From: Actinomyces naeslundii
Lineage (GTDB): Bacteria; Actinomycetota; Actinomycetes; Actinomycetales; Actinomycetaceae
Direction: 5' to 3'
NCBI RefSeq assembly: GCF_001956585.1
Contig: NZ_MSRR01000011.1
Location: forward strand, 1 to 64,000
Length of the DNA stretch: 64,000 nucleotides
Below are positions 45,520 through 56,175 of this stretch, in pieces. The notes beneath the pieces are model-generated. The model was not told where the DNA came from, ran no database searches, and saw nothing but the letters and a program-made list of their open reading frames with translations. Each line of letters begins with the position of its first letter. The stretch's first letter is position 1. The position numbers and the translations under genes are program-made.

Positions 45520-45652
45520 GTGAGTGTTCCTCTCGATGTGTGTCGAGCAGGTTCGCCTGACCAGCAGTCGTGCGTCCCTGCACGACGGCGTGCAGCCCGT
45601 GGGCTGGACGGAGGTTTCTCCGTCGAGTAGAACTCTATGAAGGCTCCACCTA

Positions 45653-45666
45653 ATTGTCTAGACAAA
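45653..45666. promoter_or_regulatory. IolR-type operator, small membrane gene
   Basis: ATTGTCTAGACAAA contains a perfect 12-bp palindrome TTGTCTAGACAA with the TA centre typical of HutC-type sites. It lies 134 bases from the small membrane gene and ~350 from guaA; the former is the likely target. Nothing else was seen in 45520-46014. Confidence 0.65.
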
Positions 45667-46014
45667 GGATCGTGACCTGTGTTGCGTCGGCGCCTTGTGG
45701 ATCACAGGGGATCGCTGGGAAGGCTGCGGTTGGGTCGTCGAGATGCGTGGGCGGATCTGGCGTCATGGAGGGCATTGCTGGCCCCAGTGGGGGTTCGGAG
45801 AAGCCGTGCGTCATGGTGGTTTTGATCTGGGGACGTGACCTGTGATGCAGAAGTGCGACGTGCCCCACTGGTCTAGTCCTGTTGTGAGTAGCGTCGACTG
45901 CATGACATTGCCGGGCGTGGTCGCATGACTGTCCGGTCGTCTGCGTGGGTGCCTCAGCCGGGTGCAACGGCAGGGCAGAAGGCGACTCGCTGCCGCCCCG
46001 GCTATCCTGTTCGG

Positions 46015-47601
<1,587 letters not shown>

Positions 47602-47630
47602 CGGGCAAGTCAGAGCAGCTGCCTGCCGTT

Positions 47631-47670
47631 GCGAGGCCCTACCGGCGCTGAAGCGCTGGTGTGGCCTCGC
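47631..47670 (+). terminator. guaA terminator
   Basis: A two-part stem: GCGAGGCC/GGCCTCGC outside (47631-47638 with 47663-47670) and ACCGGCGCT/AGCGCTGGT inside, 29 bases past the stop. Confidence 0.75.
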
Positions 47671-47762
47671 CTTGTCCGCCGCTGAGCGGTCTGGGGCGTT
47701 TATCGGTCCTGGCTGGGGAGGTGACTGGCGGTTCGGCAGGGCGACTCAGTGGATCTGCACAT

Positions 47763-47869
47763 CGAGGACTGCGATTCTCGCCGGGAACGTACTTTTCCCG
47801 CAGATGACTGAGACCCGCCCCCAGTGGTCTGCGGGAGAGCTCAGTCCTCGTCGAGAAAGTACGTTCCCG
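47763..47869. repeat. interleaved inverted repeats upstream of the SHOCT gene
   Basis: Three pairs of arms interleave: CGAGGACTG (47763) with CAGTCCTCG (47842-47850), CGGGAACGTACTTT (47782-47795) with AAAGTACGTTCCCG (47856-47869), and CCCGCAGA (47797) with TCTGCGGG (47828-47835). GACTGAG (47806) can compete for the second arm of the first pair. The arrangement allows mutually exclusive or pseudoknotted folds. No gene is seen in 47671-47922. Confidence 0.55.
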
Positions 47870-48024
47870 ATCGGACCAGACCTGGGTTTGGACGGGTAAC
47901 TGCGTGAACTGCAGGATGATAGGGCGCTCGTATCCGAACTCAGCGGAGACGTAGAGAGCGTGAAGAGCGCGAGCAGGAGGCGCGCCGTAGACAGGAGGAG
48001 CTTGATCGTCAGGCTGGAGCTCTG

Positions 48025-48435
48025 GTGGCTAGTGGTGTGTTCGGGGACGCGTATATTGAGATTTTTGAGAATGGATGCGTCCGTATTGGTGAGGCGTTGA
48101 TTGCGAAAGTCACGAGACGCCAGGAGAGGATAATGTCGATATCGGGTTCGCGTGCTCCGGTAAAGTATTCTCAGATCCTGGATTCGCGAATTTCGCCGCA
48201 ATCGCACGAAAAACTGTTGTCGATCAGTTTTTCGCGCGGCTGTGGTTCTGTGTCGCCGAGTGTTCTCGTTCTGCCGTCCGGTGAGGCCGAGCTGTCTAAA
48301 GAGCTGAGTTCTCCTGGCGTATCTTCTGAAGACGTTGCGAAACGTCTACGTGATCTGGATGAACTGCGCAAGGAAGGCATCCTGGACGACGAAGAGTTTC
48401 TTGTCGCGAAGCGCAAGTTGCTGGGGAGGCTGTAG
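48025..48435 (+). CDS. SHOCT-domain protein, possibly 5'-truncated
   Basis: A 136-residue protein ending in a SHOCT domain (VAKRLRDLDELRKEGILDDEEFLVAKRKLLGRL region, about residues 103-136), a short helical module found at C-termini of many membrane or secreted proteins. The rest is unrecognised. GTG 48025 has GGAG five bases before it. The same frame stays open back to 47923 and encodes an Arg/Glu-rich coiled-coil (REREEREQEEARRRQEEL) with no start codon, so the gene probably once began further upstream and lost its N-terminus, perhaps with arrival of the repeat at 47763. GC is lower here than in neighbouring genes. Confidence 0.6.
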   Translation: MASGVFGDAYIEIFENGCVRIGEALIAKVTRRQERIMSISGSRAPVKYSQILDSRISPQSHEKLLSISFSRGCGSVSPSVLVLPSGEAELSKELSSPGVSSEDVAKRLRDLDELRKEGILDDEEFLVAKRKLLGRL

Positions 48436-48642
48436 ATTCGTCTCCACGCCATGTTTTCGGTAATCACGGAAATATTGAGAATTATGCGGTAAGTATGTGT
48501 CCGTATTGAAACGCTAAATTCTTGTACTTCGTACTTCCGGGCATTCAATGTTGATGTGGTTCTGACTACGATGAGCGGTGCAGCGGGTGTCGCTGCAATC
48601 GTTTGTCTCATTTCGGCATACTGTCGAATATCAGGAGCCACA

Positions 48643-49509
48643 ATGTCGTATCCTCCTCAGTCCAACCCGCCTCAGCCGTATCCGCCTCAAGGTCAGGTGC
48701 CTGCACCGATGCAGCAAGCGCCGGCACCGTTGAAGAAGGGGCGCAACACCGTGGGCATCGTCGCCCTGGCGATGGCGGTCATCGGGTTCATTTTCGCCTG
48801 TGTCCCCGGCGCGCTCATCGTCGGTTGGATCCTGCTGCCGATCTCCTTCATTATTGGCTTGGTCGGCCTCTTCCGGAAGGGGGAGGCGCTGTGGCCGGCA
48901 GTCACCGCAGTGATCGTCTCGGTGGTCGGAACCATCGTTGGTGTCATGGTGTTCCTGACGGTCCTGTCGAATGTCGTCGATGATGCTGTCAACTCCGCCG
49001 GTGCGGTCACTGCGTCAGTGGCCCCTGGTGGAAAGTCATCGGATGCAGGTGGCTCGGGATCCGCTGATTCCTCGCAGGGGAAGACTCGCGAGAACCCTTA
49101 TCCGCTCGGCACCGAGATCTCCAGCAAGGACTGGAAGGTGGTGATCAATTCAGTCACCTTCGACGCCAATGCTGCGGTGGCTGCGGCCAACCAGCTCAAC
49201 GATCCTCCTGCGGACGGGAAAGAGTACGTTCTCATCAACTACACGGCCACCTACATCGGCAACGACCCGGCTGGGGACACCCCTGCGTTTGTGACGGTCG
49301 ACTTCGTGACGGCGGATGGTGTCACCATTGATGGAGCCGACTCCATCGCCGTCGCCCCGGACGCCATCGATACTCTGACGACGCTGTACAACGGGGCCAA
49401 CGTCTCAGGCAACGTTGTGCGAGCGGTGCCGTCAGCCAATGCCCAGAACGGGGTTCTTGCGGTGAGCCCTGGCCTTGTTGCCGACAAGGTCTTCGTCGCC
49501 GTGAAGTAG
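48643..49509 (+). CDS. membrane-anchored DUF4190/DUF4352-type protein
   Basis: A 288-residue protein. A Pro/Gln-rich cytoplasmic tail (residues 1-30) is followed by three close membrane helices (about 35-55, 57-77 and 84-112) as in DUF4190 proteins, then a Gly/Ser linker (about 125-150). The extracellular beta-rich domain (YPLGTEISSKDWKVVINSVTFD to the end) resembles DUF4352, with KEYVLINYTATYIGND. Such proteins are common, surface-exposed and of unclear role. ATG 48643 has AGGAG upstream. The 207-base gap before it is AT-richer than the surroundings. Confidence 0.78.
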   Translation: MSYPPQSNPPQPYPPQGQVPAPMQQAPAPLKKGRNTVGIVALAMAVIGFIFACVPGALIVGWILLPISFIIGLVGLFRKGEALWPAVTAVIVSVVGTIVGVMVFLTVLSNVVDDAVNSAGAVTASVAPGGKSSDAGGSGSADSSQGKTRENPYPLGTEISSKDWKVVINSVTFDANAAVAAANQLNDPPADGKEYVLINYTATYIGNDPAGDTPAFVTVDFVTADGVTIDGADSIAVAPDAIDTLTTLYNGANVSGNVVRAVPSANAQNGVLAVSPGLVADKVFVAVK

Positions 49510-50035
49510 CGTTTGCGCCTCAGCCCTCGATGCCGGGGTCGGTCGCCGGGGTGGCGGCCGGCCCCGTCCTCATATACGACGGGTCTTGTCCCCGTTCAAG
49601 AAATGGACTGTGATGGCGTCGACATTGACGGGCTCCCGTGATGGTCTGCATACGATCGCGTCGAACGCGCCGCTGGCACTGGGCCTCGGCTGCATCCCCT
49701 GAAGGATGTCCCATGACAAGTGCTGGTCGAAGCGCCACCGCGCTGCCACTCGTCGTCCGCACCGCGCGAAGCGAGCGCGCTGCTGCGCCCTCCCCGTCCT
49801 TTGCTCCCTCACACGCCATGAACCGGCAGGTCATGGCGTGTTGTTGTCGCTGTATGCCGTAAGGTGTTTGTACTCCTGGTGGCCCCCGTAATGAACGCGG
49901 CCCGACGCTTGCACGTCGGATGCGCTCTGGACTGGCTAGCAGTCCACCTGTGCGGACGTCCTCACCCCTCCCCAGGGCCATGAGCGCAGCGACGTCGTAG
50001 CGCGTGGCCGCCGAACCGGGACCGAAGGAACCCCT
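49510..50035. other. intergenic stretch without a supported gene
   Basis: 526 bases. Short open frames on both strands lack ribosome sites and family resemblance. A small TGGACT/AGTCCA hairpin occurs near 49927-49945. Nothing else clear. Confidence 0.5.
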
Positions 50036-50311
50036 GTGTCTGCCGCCTCCTCCACTGTCTCCACCAGCGCGCCCACCACCCGCGACTCCGACGAGGCCCG
50101 TGCCGTGCGCGCCGCCAGGCGCAGCGCCTTCGGTGAGTCCGGTGACGGTAAACCGGTCGACGGCAACCCCACCGAGCGCTGGAACGCCCCCGCCAATCGT
50201 GAGCACCTGGGAGGATCGCCCCTCTTCTCCGGCCCCGGCGGTGCTGGCAGCTGGCAGCAGCTGCGCGGCTGGACCGAGGCCCGCCGCGCCGGCAACCTGA
50301 CCGGGCTGTGA
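50036..50311 (+). CDS. small unknown polar protein
   Basis: A 91-residue protein, rich in Ser, Ala, Arg and Gly, without membrane segments or known motifs. The C-terminal half (GNPTERWNAPANREHLGGSP, then SWQQLRGWTEARRAGNLTGL) has a balanced composition that looks coding. GTG start with AAGGAAC upstream. It stands 153 bases before the amidohydrolase gene on the same strand. Function unknown. Confidence 0.5.
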   Translation: MSAASSTVSTSAPTTRDSDEARAVRAARRSAFGESGDGKPVDGNPTERWNAPANREHLGGSPLFSGPGGAGSWQQLRGWTEARRAGNLTGL

Positions 50312-50464
50312 GGATATCGGGGCCGGTCGTCCCGGAAGAAGGTGGGGAAGGATCTGCGACAGTATCTGCAGACAGACGCTGGACCAGCCCCTGCCGGAAC
50401 CACCTGAGCGACCGGCCCGACTGCGCTCGCCAGCCTGATGCCGACTGCGGACCGAGGATCAACC

Positions 50465-51949
50465 ATGACCGATCACCCCACTGAGCCCACCACCACCGAC
50501 TTTGAGGCGGAGGGCGCCTACTGGATCACTCCGCCCACCGACGGCGGTGAGCGCCTCGACGGGCGCTCGGCCGCCCTGGTGAGTGCCGACCGCGTTCTCA
50601 CCGGTCGGCGCGGCCAGGTGGAGGGCAGCCTTGAGACCATTGGAATCCGGACCAGTAGCCCGAGCGAGACCGAGGTCGCCCAGGCGCGTACGGCCGGCCA
50701 GGGTGGTGCCGTCCTCCTGCGGGGGCGGGACATCCTGGCCGTCGGAACGACCGCCGAGCTCGAGGGACGCCTGGCCGAGCTCCTTCCTGACGTCGACCCC
50801 AACGACGTCGTACGCGTGGACCTGCCCGGCACCACCCTCATGCCCGGGCTCATCGAGACCCACGACCACCTGCCCACCTCCGGCACCGACGTCGAGTACC
50901 CCGACTACGGGCCCCATGAGGTTGCCCGCCTCACCCTCAACGCCGCTCGCGCCGCCCGCGAGCTGCTCAGCGAGGGCGTCACCAGCGTCCAGTCCCTCGG
51001 GGCGCGCCACTACGTCGACGTCGCCCTGCGCGACGCCGTCGACGCCGGAGACCTGCGCGGGCCTCGGATCATCGCCTCCGGGCCGCAGATCACCACGACC
51101 GGTGGACACGCCCACCACGCCGGAGGCGCCGCGGACTCCCTGGACGAGATCCGCCGCCAGGTCCGCCACCACCACCTCATGCGTGCTGACACGATCAAGG
51201 CCATGGCCACCGGCGGCTTCATGACCGATGGTTCCGCCCCCTGGTTCGCCCAGTTCACCACTGAGGAGCTGCGGGTCCTCTTCGACGAGGCCCACCGTCT
51301 GGGCAGGTGGACGGCCGCCCACGCCCACGGCACCCAGGGCATCGAGCGGGCCGTGCGCGCCGGGGTCGACTACATCGCCCACGCCTCCTTCGTCTCGGCG
51401 GCCGGGCGCAGCGAGTTCGATCCCCACCTGGCCGACGAGATGGCGCGCGCCGGCGTGTACGTCGACTGCACGATTGTGGCTGACCTGCCCGGCATCATCG
51501 CGGCCGACCCGTCCTTCGCCCCACCCGCTCGCCAGCTGTGGGAGCACGGGGTGAGAATCGTCGCCGGCCACGACGCCGGCATCCCCGCCTCCCCTCAGCG
51601 CGCCTACGTCGGTGGCCTCCAGGCCCTGGAGTCCGTGGGCCTGCCGCGTACCGAGGTCCTGCTGGCCGCCACCTCCAGGGCTGCCGCCGCGATCGGACGC
51701 GCCGGCGTCACGGGGGTGCTCGCCCCCGGCTTCGAGGCGGACCTCATCGCGGTCGCCGGGGACCCGAGCCAGGACCTGGCCGCCCTGCACGACCTGCGCC
51801 TCGTGGTGGCTCGCGGCCGCGAGTTCCGCCCCGATCGGGTCGAGGGCCTGGCCGCCTCCCAGACTCCTACCGAGGCAGTCGGTCCTTCGGCGACCCTGGC
51901 CGAGTGGCGAGAGCGTAGCGCCCGGGCCGCCCGCCACCCGGGGGTCTGA
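50465..51949 (+). CDS. amidohydrolase family protein
   Basis: A 494-residue metal-dependent hydrolase of the imidazolonepropionase/Xaa-Pro dipeptidase-like amidohydrolase group. Residues 1-120 form the small beta domain; TLMPGLIETHDHLPTSGTD starts the metal-binding barrel. Further ligands lie in GGHAHHAGGAADS, the putative carboxylated lysine or equivalent in RADTIKAMATGGF, TAAHAHGTQG and the catalytic Asp in IVAGHDAGIP; LAPGFEADLIAVAGDP closes it. The first motif is HDH rather than the more common HxH with a spacer residue. The next gene starts two bases after its stop. Substrate unknown, perhaps a dipeptide or cyclic amide. Confidence 0.85.
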   Translation: MTDHPTEPTTTDFEAEGAYWITPPTDGGERLDGRSAALVSADRVLTGRRGQVEGSLETIGIRTSSPSETEVAQARTAGQGGAVLLRGRDILAVGTTAELEGRLAELLPDVDPNDVVRVDLPGTTLMPGLIETHDHLPTSGTDVEYPDYGPHEVARLTLNAARAARELLSEGVTSVQSLGARHYVDVALRDAVDAGDLRGPRIIASGPQITTTGGHAHHAGGAADSLDEIRRQVRHHHLMRADTIKAMATGGFMTDGSAPWFAQFTTEELRVLFDEAHRLGRWTAAHAHGTQGIERAVRAGVDYIAHASFVSAAGRSEFDPHLADEMARAGVYVDCTIVADLPGIIAADPSFAPPARQLWEHGVRIVAGHDAGIPASPQRAYVGGLQALESVGLPRTEVLLAATSRAAAAIGRAGVTGVLAPGFEADLIAVAGDPSQDLAALHDLRLVVARGREFRPDRVEGLAASQTPTEAVGPSATLAEWRERSARAARHPGV

Positions 51950-51951
51950 GC

Positions 51952-53802
51952 GTGCAGGATCAGGCACCGGGGGACAGTCGGGGGGACGGTTGGAAAGGCT
52001 CCTGGGGACCGGCTCGCGTCCGGCTGACCGACCTGGCCGATGACTACGCCCGACTCCTGGCCTCACAGGACCCGGCGGCGGCCGAGGCCACCGGTCTGCC
52101 GAGCCGAGCGCTCCTGCCCGACGTCGGCCCCGAGGCCCTGGCGGAGAGAAGCATGGTCGAGCGCAGGCTGCATCAGCTCGTCCGCGCCGTCGAAACGCCC
52201 CGGCTCCTGACCGGTGGCCACGGGGCGAGAAGCGACGGCCCAGTGGACGACGCTCGAGACAGCAGGCCCGGCAACGGCGATCCTTGGGGAACGGCACCCT
52301 CGGCAGTACGCGTCCTGCGCGCCCACCTGCTCGAGCGCCTGGAGACCTCCATCGACCTCATCGACTCGGCGGACCAGGGCGCCGAGCTCAACATCCTCAC
52401 CTCACCCTTCCAGGGCGTGCGCCGACGGCTCACCACCCTGCCCACTGACCTGCCTGGTTCCACCTCCTCCGTTCAGGACTGGGCGGACCTGGGTGACCGG
52501 TACCGTGCCGCACCCCGGGCCCTGGCGGGCATCCGCGACTCCCTGGCGGTCAGTGCGGCCCAAGGTGTTCTGCCTCCTCGCGGACAGGTCGAGGCCGTCG
52601 CCCGGCAGACCGACGACCTGGCGCGTGTCCTGGCCTCCCGATCCCGCGGCGAGACGGGCGACGGCGGCAACGGTCTGCCGGAGGGCGTCCTCGGGCGGGA
52701 CCTCCAGGCTGCCGCTGCCGACGCCGCCCAGGCGGTGGTCGGCCTCGGCCGCTACCTGCGCGGCGAGCTCGCTCCACTCGCCCCGGCCCGCGAGGGCGTC
52801 GGGCCGAGCCGCCACGCCCGCTGGGTGCGCCGTATGCTCGGGACCTCCATCGATACCGCCGAGGTCTACCAGTGGGCGCGCCAGGAGCTGGTCGACGTCG
52901 TCGCCGCCCAGGACGTTTTGGCCGCTGAGGTCCTCGGGACGGGAGCGCGGGCCGGCGACCTTGACGCGCACCTGCGCGCCGACCCCTCCACCGGAATGAG
53001 TCCCGAGGACTTCCCCCGCTGGGCGCAGGGCATGGCCGACGAGGCCTGGGACGCCGTCGTCGGCCACCTGCTCGACGTCCCGGACGGCCTGGGCCGACCA
53101 ACGGTGCTGCTCGACGCCCCGGGTGGCGGCGTCCACTACGAGGAGCCCGAGCTCAGCCGGAGTCTGCCCGGGAGGGTACTGCGCTCCTTCGCCATCGGCG
53201 ACGAGACGGTCTGGCCCTGGGCGGAGCGCACCACGGTGCTGCACGAGTCGGTCCCCGGCCACCACGCCCACTCCGGCGCGCAGAGCCTTGATCCCTCACT
53301 GACTCTCTGGCAGGGGCACCTGGGGAAGGTCCCTGGCTGTAACGAGGGCTGGGCCCTGTACGCCGAGAGGCTCGCGATCGAGACCGGGTTGCTGAGTAAG
53401 CCCGCCGACCGCTTCGGGTGGCTGGCGGCGCGGCGCTGGCGGATCGTGAGGGTCCTGGTGGACCTCGGTGTGCACTCCTGGCTACCGGTGCCCGCCGAGA
53501 TCGCTGCCCTGCCCGGTGCCGGCGGCGGCACGCAGTGGGACCGTCCCACGGTGGAGGCGGCGCTGCGCGCCCACACGGTCCTGGGAGAGGGCTTCCTCCA
53601 GTTCGAGGTGGACAAGCAGCTGGGCTGGCCCGCCCAGGGGCTGGCATACGTGCTGGGCGAGCGGGTCTGGTTGGCGGGCCGCGAGCGGGCGCAGGACCGG
53701 GCCCAAGCGATGGGGGAGAGGCTCGACCTGCGGGCCTTCCACAACCGCGGCATCGGCTTGGGGAGCGTGGGCCTGGACCTCCTGACCCGCGAGCTGGGCT
53801 GA
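51952..53802 (+). CDS. DUF885-family putative metallopeptidase
   Basis: A 616-residue protein of the DUF885 family, thought to be zinc peptidase-like. The motif TTVLHESVPGHHAHSGAQ carries the HExxxGHH-type metal site, and CNEGWALYAERLAIETG supplies the downstream glutamate. The C-terminal LQFEVDKQLGWPAQGLAYVLG and AFHNRGIGLGSVGLDLL segments are family landmarks. No signal peptide is seen, so it is probably cytoplasmic. The GTG start follows the amidohydrolase stop by two bases, indicating coupled expression; the two may degrade the same peptide-like compounds in turn. Confidence 0.87.
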   Translation: MQDQAPGDSRGDGWKGSWGPARVRLTDLADDYARLLASQDPAAAEATGLPSRALLPDVGPEALAERSMVERRLHQLVRAVETPRLLTGGHGARSDGPVDDARDSRPGNGDPWGTAPSAVRVLRAHLLERLETSIDLIDSADQGAELNILTSPFQGVRRRLTTLPTDLPGSTSSVQDWADLGDRYRAAPRALAGIRDSLAVSAAQGVLPPRGQVEAVARQTDDLARVLASRSRGETGDGGNGLPEGVLGRDLQAAAADAAQAVVGLGRYLRGELAPLAPAREGVGPSRHARWVRRMLGTSIDTAEVYQWARQELVDVVAAQDVLAAEVLGTGARAGDLDAHLRADPSTGMSPEDFPRWAQGMADEAWDAVVGHLLDVPDGLGRPTVLLDAPGGGVHYEEPELSRSLPGRVLRSFAIGDETVWPWAERTTVLHESVPGHHAHSGAQSLDPSLTLWQGHLGKVPGCNEGWALYAERLAIETGLLSKPADRFGWLAARRWRIVRVLVDLGVHSWLPVPAEIAALPGAGGGTQWDRPTVEAALRAHTVLGEGFLQFEVDKQLGWPAQGLAYVLGERVWLAGRERAQDRAQAMGERLDLRAFHNRGIGLGSVGLDLLTRELG

Positions 53803-53849
53803 ACATCGCTGTGGACCGGCTGGAGGAACCCACCGGTCCACAGCGATGT
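53803..53849. terminator. bidirectional terminator
   Basis: A perfect 17-bp stem (53803-53819 with 53833-53849) and a 13-base loop directly between the convergent DUF885 and permease genes. Confidence 0.85.
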
Positions 53850-53860
53850 CACCCGTTGTC

Positions 53861-55045
53861 CTACAGGGACGACCGCGCTCGGGTGCGGCCCACGGCCATG
53901 GCCACCGAGAGGATCGCGACGGCGAACAGGGCGCAGATCCCGCTGTCCACGAGCAGGGGGCGAATGATGCTGGCGGACATCGAGGTCGCATCGTAGGCCC
54001 CGGAGATCGCCTGGTCCGCCCAGTAGCCGGGCGTGAGCCTGGCGGCCCGGGCGACGGCGTCGGGTAGCCACTCGATCGGTACCCAGGCCCCGGCCAGGAA
54101 GGACATGGCCAAGCCTCCGATATTGGCGACGGCGTTGGCCGCGTTCTGGCCCAGGCCGAGCTGCCCCATGAGGAACCCTATTGAGATCGCCACGAGCATG
54201 TAGGCGCCCAGGGCCGCTGCGACCACACCCAGGAGCGGAGCTGATGTCGTCACGGTGCCGGCCTCGAAGACCGCCACCCCCAGCCCGAGGACCCACAGCC
54301 ACCCGACGGTCCCGACGACGAGGCACGCGCCCAGCAGTCCGAGGTTGCGGGCCCCGCTGCTGACCGGGGCGGAGTCAAGACGGGAACGGATCGCCCGGCG
54401 GCCCAGCGCTGTCATGAGCGTGGAGATCGTGACGATCGCGAAGGTCATGAGCGGGTACAAGGAGAACCGGGCGTAGACGAGGAAGCTGTGCGACAGGGAC
54501 GTGCTGTCCGGGGCGATCCGCTCGGCCGGGGCGGAGCGGTTCATCGTCTCCTTAGCCAGGGCGACGGCCCGAGCCGGATCGTCGGTGAGTGTTGACAGGT
54601 AGTCAGCGACCTGCCCCGCGTAGGAGTCGGTGCGCACGTTCATGAGTGCGCCGGAGGCGGACTCGTACCCGATGACCGTGTCCATTCGAGGTGGCTCAGC
54701 ACCCTCATGAGCCGTCTGCTGGAGCTGTTTGCCGTATCCGGCGGGGATGATGAGGATGTAGCTGATGCGGTTCTGCGCGGTGGCGTCCTGGATGGCCTGC
54801 CTGGAGTCCTCGAGCGGCTGAACCTTGCCGACGGACTCGACGTAGTCCTTGACCCCGTGGGAGATCGTGGAGTCGTCGCGGTCGATGACGGCCACGTTCG
54901 CCGTGGCGGTCGTGACCTGGCTGGAGTAGTCCTCGGACCTGGCCATGCCTGTGAACAGGCCGAACGTGGATAGCAGCACCAGGTAGATGAGGATGTACAG
55001 CCGGTGAGCGGCCATAATTCTCACACACGTCTTAAAGGTGCTCAT
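53861..55045 (-). CDS. ABC-2 type exporter permease
   Basis: A 394-residue membrane protein of the ABC-2/YhgE-like permease type. One N-terminal helix (about residues 14-34) is followed by a ~170-residue extracellular domain (VAVIDRDDSTISHGVKDYVE to about 190) and five helices in the C-terminal half, with FLAGAWVPIEWLPDAVARAA before the last ones. Its start overlaps the stop of the other permease gene by 14 bases. Together with that permease and the ATPase at 56176 it forms a three-gene heteromeric exporter, third in the operon. Confidence 0.87.
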   Translation of the reverse strand: MSTFKTCVRIMAAHRLYILIYLVLLSTFGLFTGMARSEDYSSQVTTATANVAVIDRDDSTISHGVKDYVESVGKVQPLEDSRQAIQDATAQNRISYILIIPAGYGKQLQQTAHEGAEPPRMDTVIGYESASGALMNVRTDSYAGQVADYLSTLTDDPARAVALAKETMNRSAPAERIAPDSTSLSHSFLVYARFSLYPLMTFAIVTISTLMTALGRRAIRSRLDSAPVSSGARNLGLLGACLVVGTVGWLWVLGLGVAVFEAGTVTTSAPLLGVVAAALGAYMLVAISIGFLMGQLGLGQNAANAVANIGGLAMSFLAGAWVPIEWLPDAVARAARLTPGYWADQAISGAYDATSMSASIIRPLLVDSGICALFAVAILSVAMAVGRTRARSSL

Positions 55046-56174
55046 GGGTCATCCTCCTGGCGCGGATCAGGGCGATAGTCAGGAACAGGCATGTCATGCC
55101 CAGCAGGACTGCGCAGCTGCGGGTGAAGGGCTCCAGGGAGTCGTAGTAGAGGAGCCCGTAGAAGCAGCGGGCGGTCTGCCACAGGGGATTGGCCTGCGCC
55201 AGCAGCGGGGCATGGCTCTCGACGGAAATGGCCAGGGACTGGGCCGCGGGACCGTACAGGCCGGTGAACAACGACAGCAGGGAGGTAATCCCGGAGATCA
55301 TCCCGACCCCCAGACGTCCGAGCGTCCCCAACGCGGCACCTGCTGCGCTCGACATGAGGCTGCAGACCCCGATCGCCACGAGGCACAGGAGCGTGTGGGG
55401 TCCGAAGTCCACGTCCACGACTGTGGCGATGAAGGTGAAGGCGATGAGCAGACAGGCGAGGACGCACACCCAGGAGGCCGCGAGCGTGGCCGTGAGTACC
55501 TTCCACCGTGGCAGACCCGCCATGGTCTGGCGCGCGCCCAGGGGTGAGATGGCCATGATGCCCTGCACGGCGACCATGGCGACGGTCGTCCCCATGCCGC
55601 AGGCGAAGGCCAGCAGCGCGAAGTAGTAGTGGGTCTCGGGCTTGACGGGAGATGGCGTCACTGAGAGCGAGCGGGTGAAGGATTGGTAGGTCTCAAGGGT
55701 GGCCAGTCGCTCGGGCGCCGTTCCCGCCTTGATCAAGGCCTCGTACTCGGCCCGTCTCTGGGTGTAGGAGTCCATGACCACCCGCAGCACCCGAGTCGTC
55801 TCGGCATCGTTGCCCTTCTGAGTCACGTGCAGCACGGGCTCGCCGCTCTCGACGGCGAGGTAGCCGTTGGTCTCTCCCCGTTTCGCGGCGGCCTCGGCCT
55901 CCGAGGCGGTGGAGTGGGTGACCTTGGTGATGAGGTGGGGGTCGGCGTCGTCGGCTGAGATCCGCTCGACGACGGCGTCCAGTCCCGGATCCGCCCGGTA
56001 GGCCCCGTCCTGGACGACGCCGAAGCTCATGGGGTTGGCCTCATAGGCCTCGTTCAGGTTGGAGAACTGTGCCATGAAGATGAGGGACAGGACGATCGGG
56101 AAGCCGAGTGTCCACACGAGCAGGATGCGGTCGCGCAGGAGCCTGAGCACCTGGTAGGAGAAGACGGTCAGCAT
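55032..56174 (-). CDS. ABC-2 type exporter permease
   Basis: A 380-residue permease of the same architecture as its downstream neighbour: helix 1 at about residues 20-40, an extracellular domain of ~150 residues (FGVVQDGAYRADPGLD onward), and five helices from about residue 180. It begins one base after the ATPase stop and its 3' end overlaps the next permease, so all three are translated as one unit. Such paired permeases usually export antibiotics, lipids or peptides; the substrate is unknown. Confidence 0.87.
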   Translation of the reverse strand: MLTVFSYQVLRLLRDRILLVWTLGFPIVLSLIFMAQFSNLNEAYEANPMSFGVVQDGAYRADPGLDAVVERISADDADPHLITKVTHSTASEAEAAAKRGETNGYLAVESGEPVLHVTQKGNDAETTRVLRVVMDSYTQRRAEYEALIKAGTAPERLATLETYQSFTRSLSVTPSPVKPETHYYFALLAFACGMGTTVAMVAVQGIMAISPLGARQTMAGLPRWKVLTATLAASWVCVLACLLIAFTFIATVVDVDFGPHTLLCLVAIGVCSLMSSAAGAALGTLGRLGVGMISGITSLLSLFTGLYGPAAQSLAISVESHAPLLAQANPLWQTARCFYGLLYYDSLEPFTRSCAVLLGMTCLFLTIALIRARRMTHEHL

Positions 56175-56175
56175 C

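Noticed and set aside
49570-49812. 80-codon minus-strand frame after the DUF4190-type gene
   Set aside because: No ribosome site, Arg-rich low-complexity start and no recognisable domain.
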